Below the pieces are notes generated by a model that had not been told where the DNA came from, ran no database searches, and saw only the letters and a list, made by a program, of their open reading frames with translations. From Liolophura sinensis (taxonomy: Eukaryota > Mollusca > Polyplacophora > Chitonida > Chitonidae): a stretch of DNA of 64,000 nt. Made by a program: the position numbers and the translations under genes. This document shows positions 26,701 through 38,275 of this stretch, piece after piece. The stretch covers positions 38,072,191 to 38,136,190 of the forward strand of contig NC_088302.1 in the NCBI RefSeq assembly GCF_032854445.1, read 5' to 3'. The first letter of the stretch is position 1. Each line of letters opens with the position of its first letter.

Positions 26701-29700
26701 ATACATGCTTACTTTCCGTTTATATACATGTGCCATTCACATAGGAGAAACGTAAGGATAACGATCGTACGGGAACAACCCAGTGATGCTTCTTTATTTA
26801 TTTATCTGATTGGTGTTTTATGCCGTACTCAAGTATATTTTTCTTATACGACGGAGGTCAGCATTATAGTGAGAGGAAATCGCACAGAGCCCAGGAAAAA
26901 CTCATGACCATGAGCATGTTGCTGCCAGATCTCATGTGCGACCGGAGAGGAAGCAAGCATGAGCTGGACTTGAACTCAATGCGATCGCATTCAAGAGCGG
27001 TTCATGTCATAATGCTGCACTAGCACGCCTTGTAAGCAATGCACCACGGAGGCGCCGCCCAGTAATATTTGAGGAGCCTATAATAGTGCTGCAGGACAGC
27101 CAGTTAAATCATATATTAGAAGCAAAGTGACATGCCTGTATAAGAATCCTAATGGTATCGACGAAAGCAAATCCCAAATGAGAAGCAAACTGATATATAT
27201 GTATATATTATATGTGAGAAGTGGTATATCGGTGAAGACAGATTACAAATAGAATAATTTCGTAAAATTTGGTAATAATAAAAACAAAGCCTTATGAGAG
27301 AAACCTATAATGATATCTAAGGTTTATTATATATGGGTGCATAAAACCCAGTGTCAAACATGAATGATAAGCTATATGATATCAAAAAGTCAAATGATAT
27401 CAGAATCATAGCGATATGTAGGAAAAGGGAGGAGCCCACTGATATACTGTATGGTAAATGAGAAGCTCAGAAGAAACCCTCTAACGTACAAGAAGGTATA
27501 GTCGGCGTGCAGATATTGTTAACAAAATTCACCTATATTCTAAACCAGTCCTGTAAAACTTATATATATCTGCATTTGTATGGACAGCCTGTCCCAGCGG
27601 ACAATACCCTGGGGCCGAGGACGGCACGTGTATTCCCTGTGGCCATTGTCTTGGTGGAGCTGCTTGTGACTCGGACGGCCACTGCCCCAATGGTTGTGAA
27701 CCCGGATGGCACGGGATTGGTTGTGATCAGAGTAAGTTATTCTTCCATTGCCTGTTTCAATAATAGTTTACATGTAGTTAACATTCTTGGAATGTTACAG
27801 ATATATCATAAATATGTCTCATCTAGTTTCAGAGGCCGACTTTGTGTTTTTCAAATAAATATGTTTTGCATAATTTAGTTGTTACATAGTTTCAGGGTAT
27901 AACAATTCTCTTGAAAATCTGGATACAGAAAACACTTTATACGTATCTGTACAGTCATCAACACTGAATCAGCTTATTAAAGATGTCTTACATATTTTAT
28001 ATCATTTTTTTAAATTCATTTACAGATGAAGGTGTTACTGCTACACCACCGGCTAACTTAGGTAAGACAACATTCTACATGTATACATACACAAAGTGTA
28101 CTACTACAATCTACCCCGTCAGCACCACTACCTAACCCAACCTCACCCCCCTACTTCCTCCATTTGTGTAAATCAAATCGAATGTTCTAAGCAAAGGGCC
28201 AGGCTGTAAACTAGGTTTTATCCATGTCACAATTTTTTTCTAATTTTTTAAAACTTGTTTTAAGAAGTTGGGGGCGGAGGCGGGTGGGGGGGGGGAGGGA
28301 GAGCGGGGCACTGATATTATAACAACATGCACAGCTAATAGTAGGAGGCATTATCTTACGCGTGCGCATGTATTTTATACAGGGCCATTTGCTATATTAA
28401 ATGGAACAAAAGTTCTCTGCTCTAATCCAGCCATATTCCTTTACCACGCTTTAAATAGCGAAAGGCATTTTGCGTATATATATTTTCTTTCCGTATATAT
28501 TTTCCGGACTGAATGATACAGTGTGAAATACCATGCAGTCAGGTAACGAAACAAATTAACATACACATCATTCTTGTCTAGAAAAGTTAATTTCATACCG
28601 CTGTCTTTTTTTCGTCAGATTGCCCTCCCGGTAGATATGGATCCGATTGTATGAGCTTCTGCTCTGGTCGCTGTTACCTTGGCTCTGTCTGTGACGCTGT
28701 GACCGGAGAATGTCCAGAACTGAACGGTGTCCGCTGTATACCCGGCTACCAGGGACTCAAGTGTGACCAGCGTAAGCATAAAAGGCAGTATGAGGCCAGA
28801 CTAATGTGACACGGGAATTTCCCAACTGAAAGGGGTCTGGTTAAAGGTAGACAATGAATTGGCTTTGATATGTAACGAATTTTGAATCAGTTGTTTTGAT
28901 GATTCATAAACCGAGTAGGCCTACACATTTCTTGAATGATTTCTCTTATTTATTCATTATTGGCTTTTTACCCCGAGTAATTGTTGGAGTGCATGGATGC
29001 GGAAAAAATGACTCATTCTAAGGAATTATGTGATTTGTTTTACCAAGAACTGGATGATACTGAGAAACTCCAGTTAAAACTTTAAAACTGTTAAGTTCAA
29101 AAACAGAACATCTTTTTATACGGTAGGTTAAACTGACGAATAAGCCCTAATTGAGCTTTTATGGAATGTACAGGTAAAATTTGAAATGTCCTGTCTCTTC
29201 TCTTTATTCTAGCATGTGACGCTGGTCGGTATGGCCCCAACTGTGTAAACGCCTGTTCGAAGAACTGCTACAACGATACAGCCTGCTATTCAGATAGTGG
29301 GTTTTGTCCAATTTTGGGAGCGGGGATGCCTAGGTGTAAATCAGGATGGGAAGGTTCATTCTGTCAACTAGGTAAATCACGCCACATCGTTATAACATGC
29401 ATGTTATATCGTCTTCTCATTGTGGAAGAGATGTTCCAAGGATATATAATTACAATTACGAATAATTGCAAAACAATCGTCAACGCAAGTTCTTTAATCA
29501 CTTGGTATCAGGCGAATATTTGCAGAATGTACATCATGTATGAGAAATAAGGCTATTTTCTAATGATGTTAGCAAATACAAAATGAAAAGCTCCATACAG
29601 TAGCATAGGGCATATACCGCACGCACATACCATCCAAGAAATCCGTGTATTTACAGATGCATTTCATCAGCAATAAAAAACCGTGTATACAATATCAAGC

Positions 29701-32700
29701 ACTTTCAAGACATGAAGATGATTTGAAAATTTCCCAGATACCATACACCTTTTGTTGAATTTGTCACTGAATACTGCCGTCCTTTCCTTGTGTGTTTTTT
29801 TCCTACAGACTGTGAGCGGGGCCGGTGGGGTCAAGATTGTACGAATGTATGCAGTGCTCAGTGCTGGGATTTCTCACCGTGTGACGTCGTCTCCGGAAAT
29901 TGCGAGCTTTTCCTCGGGAAACCGCGATGTGCTTCTGGCTGGTCAGGATACAACTGTGACACACGTATGTACAAAAACAATTATTGATCTTGTAATAGTC
30001 ATCGCAGCAGTCACCACAAATGTTAATATATCGTGACCTTCGCCATTTACAGCAGCACAGTGATTTCCGCCGTCGTTAATTCTTTGTACCATGGAAGAGT
30101 ATAGCGCTGAATCATGCTAGTCTCATGTGCTGCATCAATTAGTAGATTTTGGTAATAGTATTAGTAAGTCCCTGTTTTAAAGGCTCATCCATGAACCACG
30201 ACGTGGTTCACCATCAGCGTAATTCCACGTGGATTTTTTTTTTCATCGGAATTGAACCACAACAGAGCTTTTTGACGATTTAGGACACTGTTACTTATTG
30301 TCTAATCATTATTGGTATCATACAGCAAGACGACCATCGTCACTTGAATCGCCACTATGCACGCATTCTACAGCCCTAATTCGGGCTCATCATCAGTGCC
30401 ACAATTTTGAGATTTAAAACAGTGTACAAAGGGGTATCAGAATTCAATTATCTTCTGTTGTTTATCTGTAAAGTACACTTTAAAGCTGATTCAGTGATAT
30501 CTGGTCTTTCCATATAGCGTGCCCACGTGGAATCTATGGCGAGGACTGTCTATACAACTGTAGCGGCCATTGTTACCATGGTGCCGCGTGTGACCGCATC
30601 ACGGGTTTCTGCCCGGTCACTCATGGAGACCCTCGCTGCGCATCCGGCTGGCGCGGGGAGACTTGTGAAATTTGTAAGTTTGCTTGCTTATAATGTAGAT
30701 ATATAAGTCAACATGTTTAGCACATATGAAGAAATTGTTTGAGCACAACACTGAAGTTGAACATTTGTAAACAATTTATTCTACTGCACAAACACGCTAA
30801 CATTGTAATATTGGGTTCAACTGACAGCTTGTCTCCATCCTATACTTAAATGACAAGGGATCCCTTTGTCCGTGTTTGTAACTTCTCTTCTTCATAAGCG
30901 CGGTATATTTTTCCTAATCCACGTGTAAAGGCGATTAGACAACATTTAATCCCTTTACTATTACATTACGTCAGAGTTTTTTGCATTCTGGTAGTTTGTA
31001 TCCATTCTGTACGATTACAATACGCCAGCGTTTTGTCTATTCTGTTAGTTTGTGGCCACCCCATACGATTACAAAACGCCAGCTTTTTGTCCTTTCTGGT
31101 AGTTCGTATCCATCCTATACGATTACAATAGGCTAGCGCTTTGTCCATTCTGGAAGTTTGTATCCACGCTCTAATGTAATAAAATGTCAGCGTTTTGTCA
31201 TGGCTGGTAGTATCCCATCATTGTAATGTATAATAACTTTGTCTCTACAATCTAATGTTATAAACATGTCAGAGTTTTTCCTGACTGGCAGCTTGTCCTC
31301 ATGATCGGTACGGCGAGGACTGCGTTCAGGTATGCAGCAGTCACTGTCGGGAGGGCGGGCTTTGCGACGGCGTCACTGGGTTCTGCCCCCTTCTTCCTGG
31401 CCAGCCACGCTGTGAGGACGGATGGACAGGAGCCAAGTGTGATCAAAGTAAATTGGCTTGGAAATTTGTCTTAAAGTGTGTTCTACTGCAATGCCTTGCG
31501 GTAACTTTGAAACACATTAGGAAATGTTATATAGATAGAAATATTAACGAATGTTGTGTAATCACCAATAACGACAATCTATCGCTGCACAAGCCTCTCT
31601 CTTATACCAAAGACCATCAACCGCGTTATTGTAACTGGTTCGATGTTAAAACTCGGCAGTCGCCCATGCTGCATACGACATGTATTTCCAGAATTGTGGC
31701 CTATATTCCTAACTTTGTACTACACGCTGTATGCAAGAGAGCCACAACACATTTGTTTTCGTTTCGTATCGTAACTCTTTCAACCTCGTTACTGGAAGGT
31801 CCCAACACATGATATCAGTTTTTTTTACTTATTTCTCACGTAGATTTTGTAATTAACATGATAACCTAGCGCCCGTATTTCCCTTTACAATGTCTGTGAT
31901 CAAATCAGTGTTCTTCTGACTTTATGTTACATGCTGTCACCTGCAGTGATCAACAACACTATAATGATACAACTAGGTTTTTGTTACAGTTTACAAATGC
32001 TGACATTTTTACAGTTTAACGCTGATTTTGTTACAGTTTAACGCTAATTTTGTTACAGTTTAACGCTGACTGTTACAATTTAACGCTGACTATGTATGAC
32101 TTACAGTATGTTCGGGTGGTGAGAGCGAGGCGTGTGTGCAGAAATGTACAAACCACTGTTACTCTGATAACGCCTGCGACCCGAACACTGGCGTCTGCAG
32201 TCCTGTCGGATCTAACCCTCGCTGTAAGGCTGGATGGTTTGGGGAGCGCTGTGACAAACGTAAGTAGACAAGTTCAGAGACTGATGTGACAACCATGTCG
32301 TTTTGGGAATTTAAATGCTTTCCTCTGTAGCTGCATTGACAAACGCAAATCAACAAGTGCGGGGATCGTTGTGACAAACGAAAGCCATCTGGCCCAGGGG
32401 TCGCTACAGCACACTGAGTCTCATCTGGTCAGGGACCGTTGTGACAAACGAAAGCCATCTGGTCTAGGGGTCGCTGTAGCACACTGAATCTCATCTGGTC
32501 AGGGACCACTGTGACTAACCAAAGTCATCTGGTCCAAGGACGACCGTGACAGACAACAGTGATCTGGTCTAGGGACCGCTGTGACAGACAACAGTCATCT
32601 GATCTGGGGACCACCGTGACAGACAATAGTCATCTGGTCTGGGAACCACTGTGACAGACAACAGTCATCTGGTCTAGGGACAGCTTTGACCAACGCAAAT

Positions 32701-35700
32701 CAAAAGGTCCAGAGACCGCTGTGGCAGACGAGAGACATCTGGTCCTCAGTGAAAAACCTCGTACGACGACTACAATGGCAAGCGTGTGTCATTTGGCCCT
32801 GGGATCTCTGTGAAAATGATAAGTCATCTGATTCTGGGAAAATCAGTCACTTTGGGGACATCCGACTGAGACAAATGTGTACGCCATCAGGCTTAGGGGC
32901 CAGTCTTGTCAGGTTCTAGCAAACGTTAGCCATATAGGATGGCCGTGACAAACATGTAACTATAGGGTCTAGGATTGCTGTTATTACGAACGTAAGTCAT
33001 GAGGTTTACTGGTTTTCTGTGAAGAACGTAAGTTTTATAATTCTTGGATGTCTGTGACAAGCGTAAGTCATCTGGCTCTATAATTGCTGTGGCAAACGTA
33101 CGTCTTCTAGTTCTAGGATGGCCGTGATAAATGTAAGTTATCAGGTTCTAGGATGGCTGTGACAAATGTAAGTCATCAGGCTCTAGGATGGCAGTGACAA
33201 ATGTAAGTCATTGGGTTCGTGGATGGCCATGACATATGTAAGCGATCAGGCTCTAGGATGGCTGTGACAAACGTAAGTCATCAGGTTCTAGGGTGGCTGT
33301 GACAAACGTAAGCCATCAGGTTCTAGAATGGCCGTAACAAACCTGTCATAAGGTTCTAGGACGGGGGAGACAAACCTGTCATCAGGTTCTAGGATAACCG
33401 TGGCAAATCTGTCATCAGGTTCTAGGATGGCCGTGGCAAACCGATCTTTGGGTTCTAGGATGGCAGAGACAAACCTGTCATCAGGTTCTAGGGTGGTCGT
33501 GACACACCTGTCATTAGTTTCTAGTATGGCCGTGACACACCTGGTTGAGACCTTTGTATATTACACCAGATGTATTCCACTATCACTTTCTCGTTGAAAA
33601 TGGCTTTAAAGTGTATCAGAATTGTCTCGCAATCAGAAGGAAAACAGCTGATTTAGCACTGCTTCTACATGGCAAAATGGTGAACTAGGAACGGAACATC
33701 GGAACAGATGCCTTCTCGGGTGGTAGAAATATCTCCCCTCTGATTGTTTAAAACTGAGAGCATGACAGCAAGTTCGATTTTCTCTGTTACGTTTATACAT
33801 GTCCTTACTATACAGCGTGTCCACCCGGTTCTCACGGAGTAGACTGTCAACAAATCTGCACCGGCCACTGCTACCATGGGGCGGCGTGCAACCCTGTGGA
33901 CGAGACCTGTCCACAACTGAACGGGCGGGCCAGGTGTGAGCCGGGATGGCAGGGTCCTAAATGTGACATGCGTAAGTGTTCACTAACAGACTAAAAATCA
34001 TTGTCCATACTATCTCTTTGATACAAGCATTTATTACTGAACTGTTCTTATTTCAATCGTACATCTTGCATCACTATTGTATTCGTGTATATGTATCTCG
34101 AACATTACATTCTGAGCTCCGTGATCTTGAGTGATTTGTTATAGTTGTAGCTAGTACATATAAGGGTGCCTAAACACTCTTTAACAACATAATTACGATT
34201 AAAAGAAACTCTATTCAAGGGGTCTGTTGCAAATCTTCTCATAGTCTTTGCGCATTCCCTTAAATGCCTTCGAAATTTCCTCCAGCCAATGGAGCATGTT
34301 AAAACGGATCAAATGTTGCAAGACTTTTATTCCCTCAAAAACAGAAGAATAAGAAAACTGAAAACATTTGCGGTAGCGAAGGACAACATAATCTTGTTTA
34401 CATTTTAACGTCAGTTGACGATAACCTGTATGTTTCCCGATAACCTAGACTGTGCTCCTCACACTTTCGGAGCCGACTGCAGCTCTCTGTGTACTGGGGA
34501 ATGTTACAACAACACTCCATGTGACACAGTAACAGGCGCCTGTCCAAGCATACCCGGTCAACCACGCTGTAAGGCTGGCTATCACAACCCCTACTGTGAA
34601 CAAAGTAAGTTGTGTGCCTCAACTCGTTTACTTTAAGATCCTTAGACAGAAAGGAAATGCCAGTTACTAACCAATCAACTATTTCGCCGTTTTTCTCTCG
34701 AGTTCAAGATTTGCACATCGCAAAAGTCTCCATCTATATATGCGGCTTGCTGCACACAACCCTAGCCATACTTTCCAAACATTTAAATATTTACATTAAA
34801 TTTCATTTTTCTCAGTACGTTTAGTTTTCCTAAAGAAACTAGACCATAGAGCGATTCTTTAAAGCTGTTATTTACTCAGTTGAATTTATATCCTAATAGT
34901 TTATATATTGGGATACATTTGTGTCTTCAAAATACGTATTAAAATTATTTATTTAAATTTGATTGATGTTTAATTAAGTAGTCATAACTTAGGCGTTCAA
35001 ATGATCAACTCCTTGGGTTCTTAAGCATAGGGAGTGAAAATCACATTAGTAAATTTATCGTAAGATAGATAGAAAATATATCTAAATATAAAAAAGACTT
35101 GGTGGAAATGCTGTTGTCCACATGAATATTTCGTCTTATCGGTATATTATCTACTCGGTAGCCTGTATAACTGGACGATATGGAGCAGACTGCCTGCAGG
35201 TGTGCTCTGGCAATTGTATCAACGGTTCCACGTGTAACCGAGAAATTGGACATTGCCCCATACCAGAGTCAGGGCCACGGTGCGAAGCAGGCTTCTTCGG
35301 TGAATCCTGCGAATGGGGTAGGCATTATTCTGAATCGACTCATTTGTTCCGTAAAATACCTGTAGTGAACATGGGTGTTGCCATTGCCCTGTACTAGAAT
35401 AATGCCAAGGTTGAAGGTGGAATTCTTCGGTGATTCCTGCAAACGGGGTATTCATGATACTGTATCAAACATACACAGATTTAAACAGATCTACTCATTT
35501 AATCATTGAAATAACTGTATTGACCGTGGGCACCTACATTGGTTGTCTTCCCACAAAAACCTTTGTTTTCAGTTTTAACCTAACCAAGTTCCGGTTCCAG
35601 ATCACGGTATTGCTGCTTCAGTGGACGTCTTGATCAGATTGTCTGGAAGTTTTTAGTGGCGAAAACGTTCTAGCCTTTAAAGTTTTGATTCGTAGGACAT

Positions 35701-36664
35701 AAATTCCATTGGAACGTGTGGCTTAATTCCCTACCGTAATTATTCCTAGGGGAAAATAGGATGACTAAGCATGTAAATTGTCACGGTCGCAGTCTCAACG
35801 TAGAATTATATGGTTTTTTAACCCTCCTTTCTAATTCAATTCAAATACGCACTTAATGCTCACAAAACACCTTGAAAAGTATCCTCTCCTCTCCTGCCTT
35901 ACGTGGGAAGGTCTGCCAGCAACCTGTGGATTGTCGTGGGTTTCCCCCTGGGTCTGCCCATGTTCCTTCAACCATAATGCTGGCAAGCGTCGTCTATATA
36001 TGTAAAATATTCTTGAGTACGGCGTAAAACACCCATCAAATAAATTGAAAAGTATATTCCTTCTGTGTTTCATATCATCAGCCTGCAATCCTGGAACACA
36101 TGGCGAGGACTGCAACCAACACTGTAGTGGCCACTGTTACCAAGATGTCTCGTGCGAGCCCATAACCGGAAGATGTCCAGCCGTGGAAGGTGTCAGGAAA
36201 TGCGAAGCGGGTTACCATGGTGACAAGTGTGACATTGGTAGGATTATTTCAATTTTCCAAGCCATAACGCAGGCCACAAAGACAAAATCCGATCTGCACA
36301 CAATAACATCATATGTAGAACTATAAATAACTGGGAATTCATGATGCCTTTAAATAGCATATAGAAGTTTCTCACACGAATATTTTCACCTGTATTATTA
36401 TCCCGCATCAGAGTCGCCATTACATCCCCAACGTCACCAACGTTATCACTTTCACTCTGTGTCAAAAATAATCAGTGTTATTATTTTTATCATTTTGACA
36501 ATTACTTTGCAGTTTGTGAAGGTGGCACGTTTGGTGAGAACTGCCAACAGAAGTGCGGGATGTGTTCTGGATCATCGTGTGATCCAGTGACCGGTGTGTG
36601 CCCAGGCGGCTGCCAGGCTGGCTACTCCCCACCCCTCTGTACCTCCACGACCCCCAGGCTGTAA
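23717..36664 (+). CDS. secreted protein: signal peptide, Ly6/uPAR (LU) domain and twelve EGF-like repeats
   Basis: Exons are 23717-23747, 24972-24992, 25499-25605, 26072-26122, 26356-26407, 27588-27731, 28026-28061, 28619-28771, 29213-29371, 29809-29964, 30518-30673, 31292-31447, 32107-32259, 33816-33971, 34449-34604, 35162-35317, 36082-36237 and 36513-36664. They give 2151 nt and 716 aa with all phases closing. Residues 1-18 are a signal peptide (MRLLTLFLLTGLSGLVLA). Residues ~30-84 form an LU domain with ten cysteines, starting LVCFQC and ending with the diagnostic CCRTNLCN. Exon 6 and exons 8-18 each encode one ~50-aa eight-cysteine EGF/MEGF-type repeat (for example YGEDC...C..HC...CD..TG.CP). 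Exon 7 is a Thr/Pro linker. No transmembrane segment or GPI signal follows the last repeat (end CTSTTPRL), so it looks secreted unless another 3' end exists. Ligand and role are unknown; scavenger or matrix functions are typical of MEGF-like proteins. Confidence 0.85.
24630..24760 (+). repeat. possible tRNA-derived repeat fragment
   Basis: It contains a B-box-like GCGTTCGCATCCAGCTCTGG followed by TACTCCGTGTACTCCGGTTTC, a pattern typical of invertebrate SINE heads. No convincing A box is seen. Low confidence. Confidence 0.3.
24972..24992 (+). CDS. 21-nt micro-exon finishing the signal peptide of the LU-EGF gene
   Basis: A CTTTTCAG acceptor and a GTAAGTC donor flank exactly 21 bases in phase 1-1. 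Inserted between exon 1 and exon 3 it completes MRLLTLFLLT-GLSGLVLA and keeps the LU frame. Skipping it would keep frame but shorten the hydrophobic core by seven residues. Confidence 0.7.
25499..26407 (+). CDS. LU (Ly6/uPAR three-finger) domain exons
   Basis: Three exons (25499-25605, 26072-26122, 26356-26407) encode the domain. Cysteines are placed as LVC, FQC, QDC, SKC, HTC, LGC, HHC, ECC (two) and NLC-N, ten in total, matching the LU consensus with CC-x4-CN at the end. Introns within the domain are phase 0. The domain is joined to the EGF region by a phase-1 intron. Three-finger domains bind proteins or receptors extracellularly; the partner here is unknown. Confidence 0.85.
26788..27062 (-). 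mobile_element. near full-length SINE copy, intron 5 of LU-EGF gene
   Basis: It reads TTTATCTGATTGGTGTTTTA, CCCAGGAAAAACTCATGACC, GCATGAGCTGGACTTGAACT and the head complement CACCACGGAGGCGCC. It is antisense to the gene. Confidence 0.85.
30830..31300 (+). repeat. ~56-bp tandem repeat derived from the exon 12 splice acceptor, LU-EGF gene
   Basis: Units read ACGATTACAATACGCCAGCG-TTTTGTC.ATTCTGGTAGTTTGTATCCATCCTAT. The final, diverged unit is the real junction: CAGAGTTTTTCCTGACTGGCAG followed by exon CTTGTCCTCATG. An outlying copy (CTGACAGCTTGTCTCCATCC) is near 30825-30845. About six copies. Confidence 0.75.
31970..32106 (+). repeat. ~23-bp tandem repeat of acceptor-like units before exon 13, LU-EGF gene
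   Basis: Five units of TTTTGTTACAGTTTAACGCT-GA run directly into the true acceptor (GACTTACAG, exon start 32107). Each unit carries a pyrimidine stretch and TTACAG, so several decoy acceptors precede the real one. Confidence 0.75.
32236..33545 (+). repeat. ~36-bp tandem array derived from the exon 13 end and splice donor, LU-EGF gene
   Basis: The exon 13 end with its donor reads GGAGCGCTGTGACAAACG-TAAGT. Intron copies read GGATGGCTGTGACAAACGTA-AGTCATCAGGTTCTA, about 35 times with drift (CGAAAGCC, CGACAGTC and CCTGTCATC variants). Many copies keep an ACGTAAGT donor. The array starts at the exon itself. Confidence 0.85.
35385..35460 (+). pseudogene. decayed partial copy of LU-EGF exon 16 and its donor
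   Basis: CATTGCCCTGTACTAGAATA through TTCTTCGGTGATTCCTGCAA and ACGGGGTATTCATGATACTG parallels the true exon 16 end (35245-35330: CATTGCCCCATACCAGAGTC ... TTCTTCGGTGAATCCTGCGA ... GGGGTAGGCATTATTCTG). It contains an in-frame TAG and lies about 135 bases downstream of the original. Confidence 0.7.
35880..36045 (+). mobile_element. SINE copy, head truncated, intron 16 of LU-EGF gene
   Basis: CTTACGTGGGAAGGTCTGCC through GTGGGTTTCCCCCTGGGTCT and TTGAGTACGGCGTAAAACAC in the same orientation as the 10962 reference. It ends about 37 bases before the exon 17 acceptor. Confidence 0.85.
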
Positions 36665-37932
36665 ACATAACAACCACCCAGCGAACGACACCCAAACACT
36701 GCATACTGTAAAACCACATCTTGTGTAATGTACAGTTTAATTTCATGTGTTGGAAATCCACCCACAAAGCCAAGCAATGTTCCTGATATTAGAATATATA
36801 CTTCTAATTTGTATTTTTTCATAGCCCTGTTCCATTTTATAACAATTTCAGAGATGACAGATAAAGCTGGTCACACCTATTGGCAAAAACCTATTGGGTT
36901 ATGAACGCTGCACTGCTTCCACGATAAGAATGTTGTATGGGACTGATTTATGTTTATTCATAGCTTGTTTGACGCCAAGAACGCCCAAGAATTTTTCACA
37001 CGATGACAGTCAGCTTACCCATGCATGGGTACAGGAAAGCAGTATGTCCATATTGTAAGTCATCGACCCTTGACAAGCGACTGACGAATTTTCCTACTTG
37101 TGACATGCAGACTTTCGTGCATTACAATATTTGTTGAAAACAAACGTGAGACTGCGCAAACGAATGGAGCACTTATTGTTGCCATGCCCCATCAACAAAG
37201 AGGGCAGAGGCATCTGCAAATTCCAAGGCTTGGGTTGCACCCTATCCTGAGGTATCCTCCGCATAGCCGAGAACGCATGATGCCTGGTCATTGGAATTTT
37301 CGGCTGGACCATCCGTGGCGGCTAACAAGCGTCATTGTGAACAAAACATGTGATCCAGGCCAGAAATGTTGTTAAATGCACCATGTACTTGCTGCCAACA
37401 GCTTAATTATGAATGAACAAGATGACGAAAGTTTTAGTGAAATCGGTTAAGTTTTAATGAATCTAGATACCTTCAAAGGCTTGTGGCGTTGGCGAAGTGT
37501 ATAGCACTCGTCGCATTCCTCCCTTCACGAGTTTGGCCCCTCTGTAACCCACGCAGGCCTTTATGACGCTGGCATCGTCTGCCGTTCGTTGCAAGCAATG
37601 GTTCGAGTCCCTGTACGTGTATTATATATATGCTACGGAAACTGATACACTGAGGGTTCCACGGTAGAACACGTTTTTGTCGCGGTCTAACTGACAAAAA
37701 TCTTGTGCATCAAAGCACTTTGGTTTCCTGGAACAATGGAATATTGACTAGCTCCCTCGGACAGTGACGTCTCGTGATAAAATCCCGTCTTCGTATGCCT
37801 TACGGTCGTCTCCAGTTTTCATCGCCGACTCCATGGTCCGTCGCCCAGTGCCATCCAGTGACTTAACTACTTAACAATTTTTCATCCATGTGAGGACGGG
37901 GAGTCATTACGTGTGTATACATATCCTTACAC
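36665..37932. other. intergenic; 3' flank of LU-EGF gene
   Basis: Presumably includes the LU-EGF 3' UTR. A B-box-like GGTTCGAGTCC near 37596 is preceded by an A-box-like TGGCGAAGTG about 100 bases upstream. This is too far for a tRNA gene and may be a SINE relic. No gene supported. Confidence 0.35.
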
Positions 37933-38115
37933 CCAGTACACTGACTTGGATTAGCAATATTTAGATAAGCCATATTCATGGCTGCTCAACCTACAGGGAC
38001 GAGCACCCTTGGAGACATGGTGCTGAACAGGTGACTGCCCTGTTATAGGCTGTAGGTTGAGCACCCATGAATATAGCGTATCCCAATATTCCTCAAGCGA
38101 CAATCAGTGTACTCG
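37933..38115. repeat. fold-back hairpin element (inverted repeat)
   Basis: Left arm CCAGTACACTGACTTGG... CATATTCATGGCTGCTCAAC CTACAG and right arm CTGTAGGTTGAGCACCCATG AATATAGCG... CAATCAGTGTACTCGG are imperfect inverted copies of about 65 bases around a loop of about 45. This resembles a short fold-back or MITE-type element. Confidence 0.65.
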
Positions 38116-38121
38116 GACTAA

Positions 38122-38275
38122 CATATACTGTGTCTTCTTGTAGAAGGCCAATCCATGCCGCCACTGAAGTATCGTGCCAGAGACGCCAGACATGACACCC
38201 CACCCTGTCACATTATACTGACATGCAATGGGCTAGAGCGCCAGGTGAGGCATCAACAAGAGCCATTTCCAATGT
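38122..38275 (+). repeat. third dispersed repeat family, copy 1
   Basis: TACTGTGTCTTCTTGTAG..., ATGACACCCCACCCTGTCAC and ATTATACTGACA are shared with 53040-53245 in the same orientation. I recall similar sequence as widespread in mollusc genomes, but the family is not named here. Confidence 0.6.

Noticed and set aside
30966-31148. 60-codon minus-strand periodic frame (AYCNR.GW..T)
   Set aside because: Translation of the 56-bp acceptor-derived tandem repeat.
37490-37610. possible tRNA gene (A-box-like TGGCGAAGTG and B-box-like GGTTCGAGTCC)
   Set aside because: The boxes are about 100 bases apart and no cloverleaf pairs form. At most a SINE relic.
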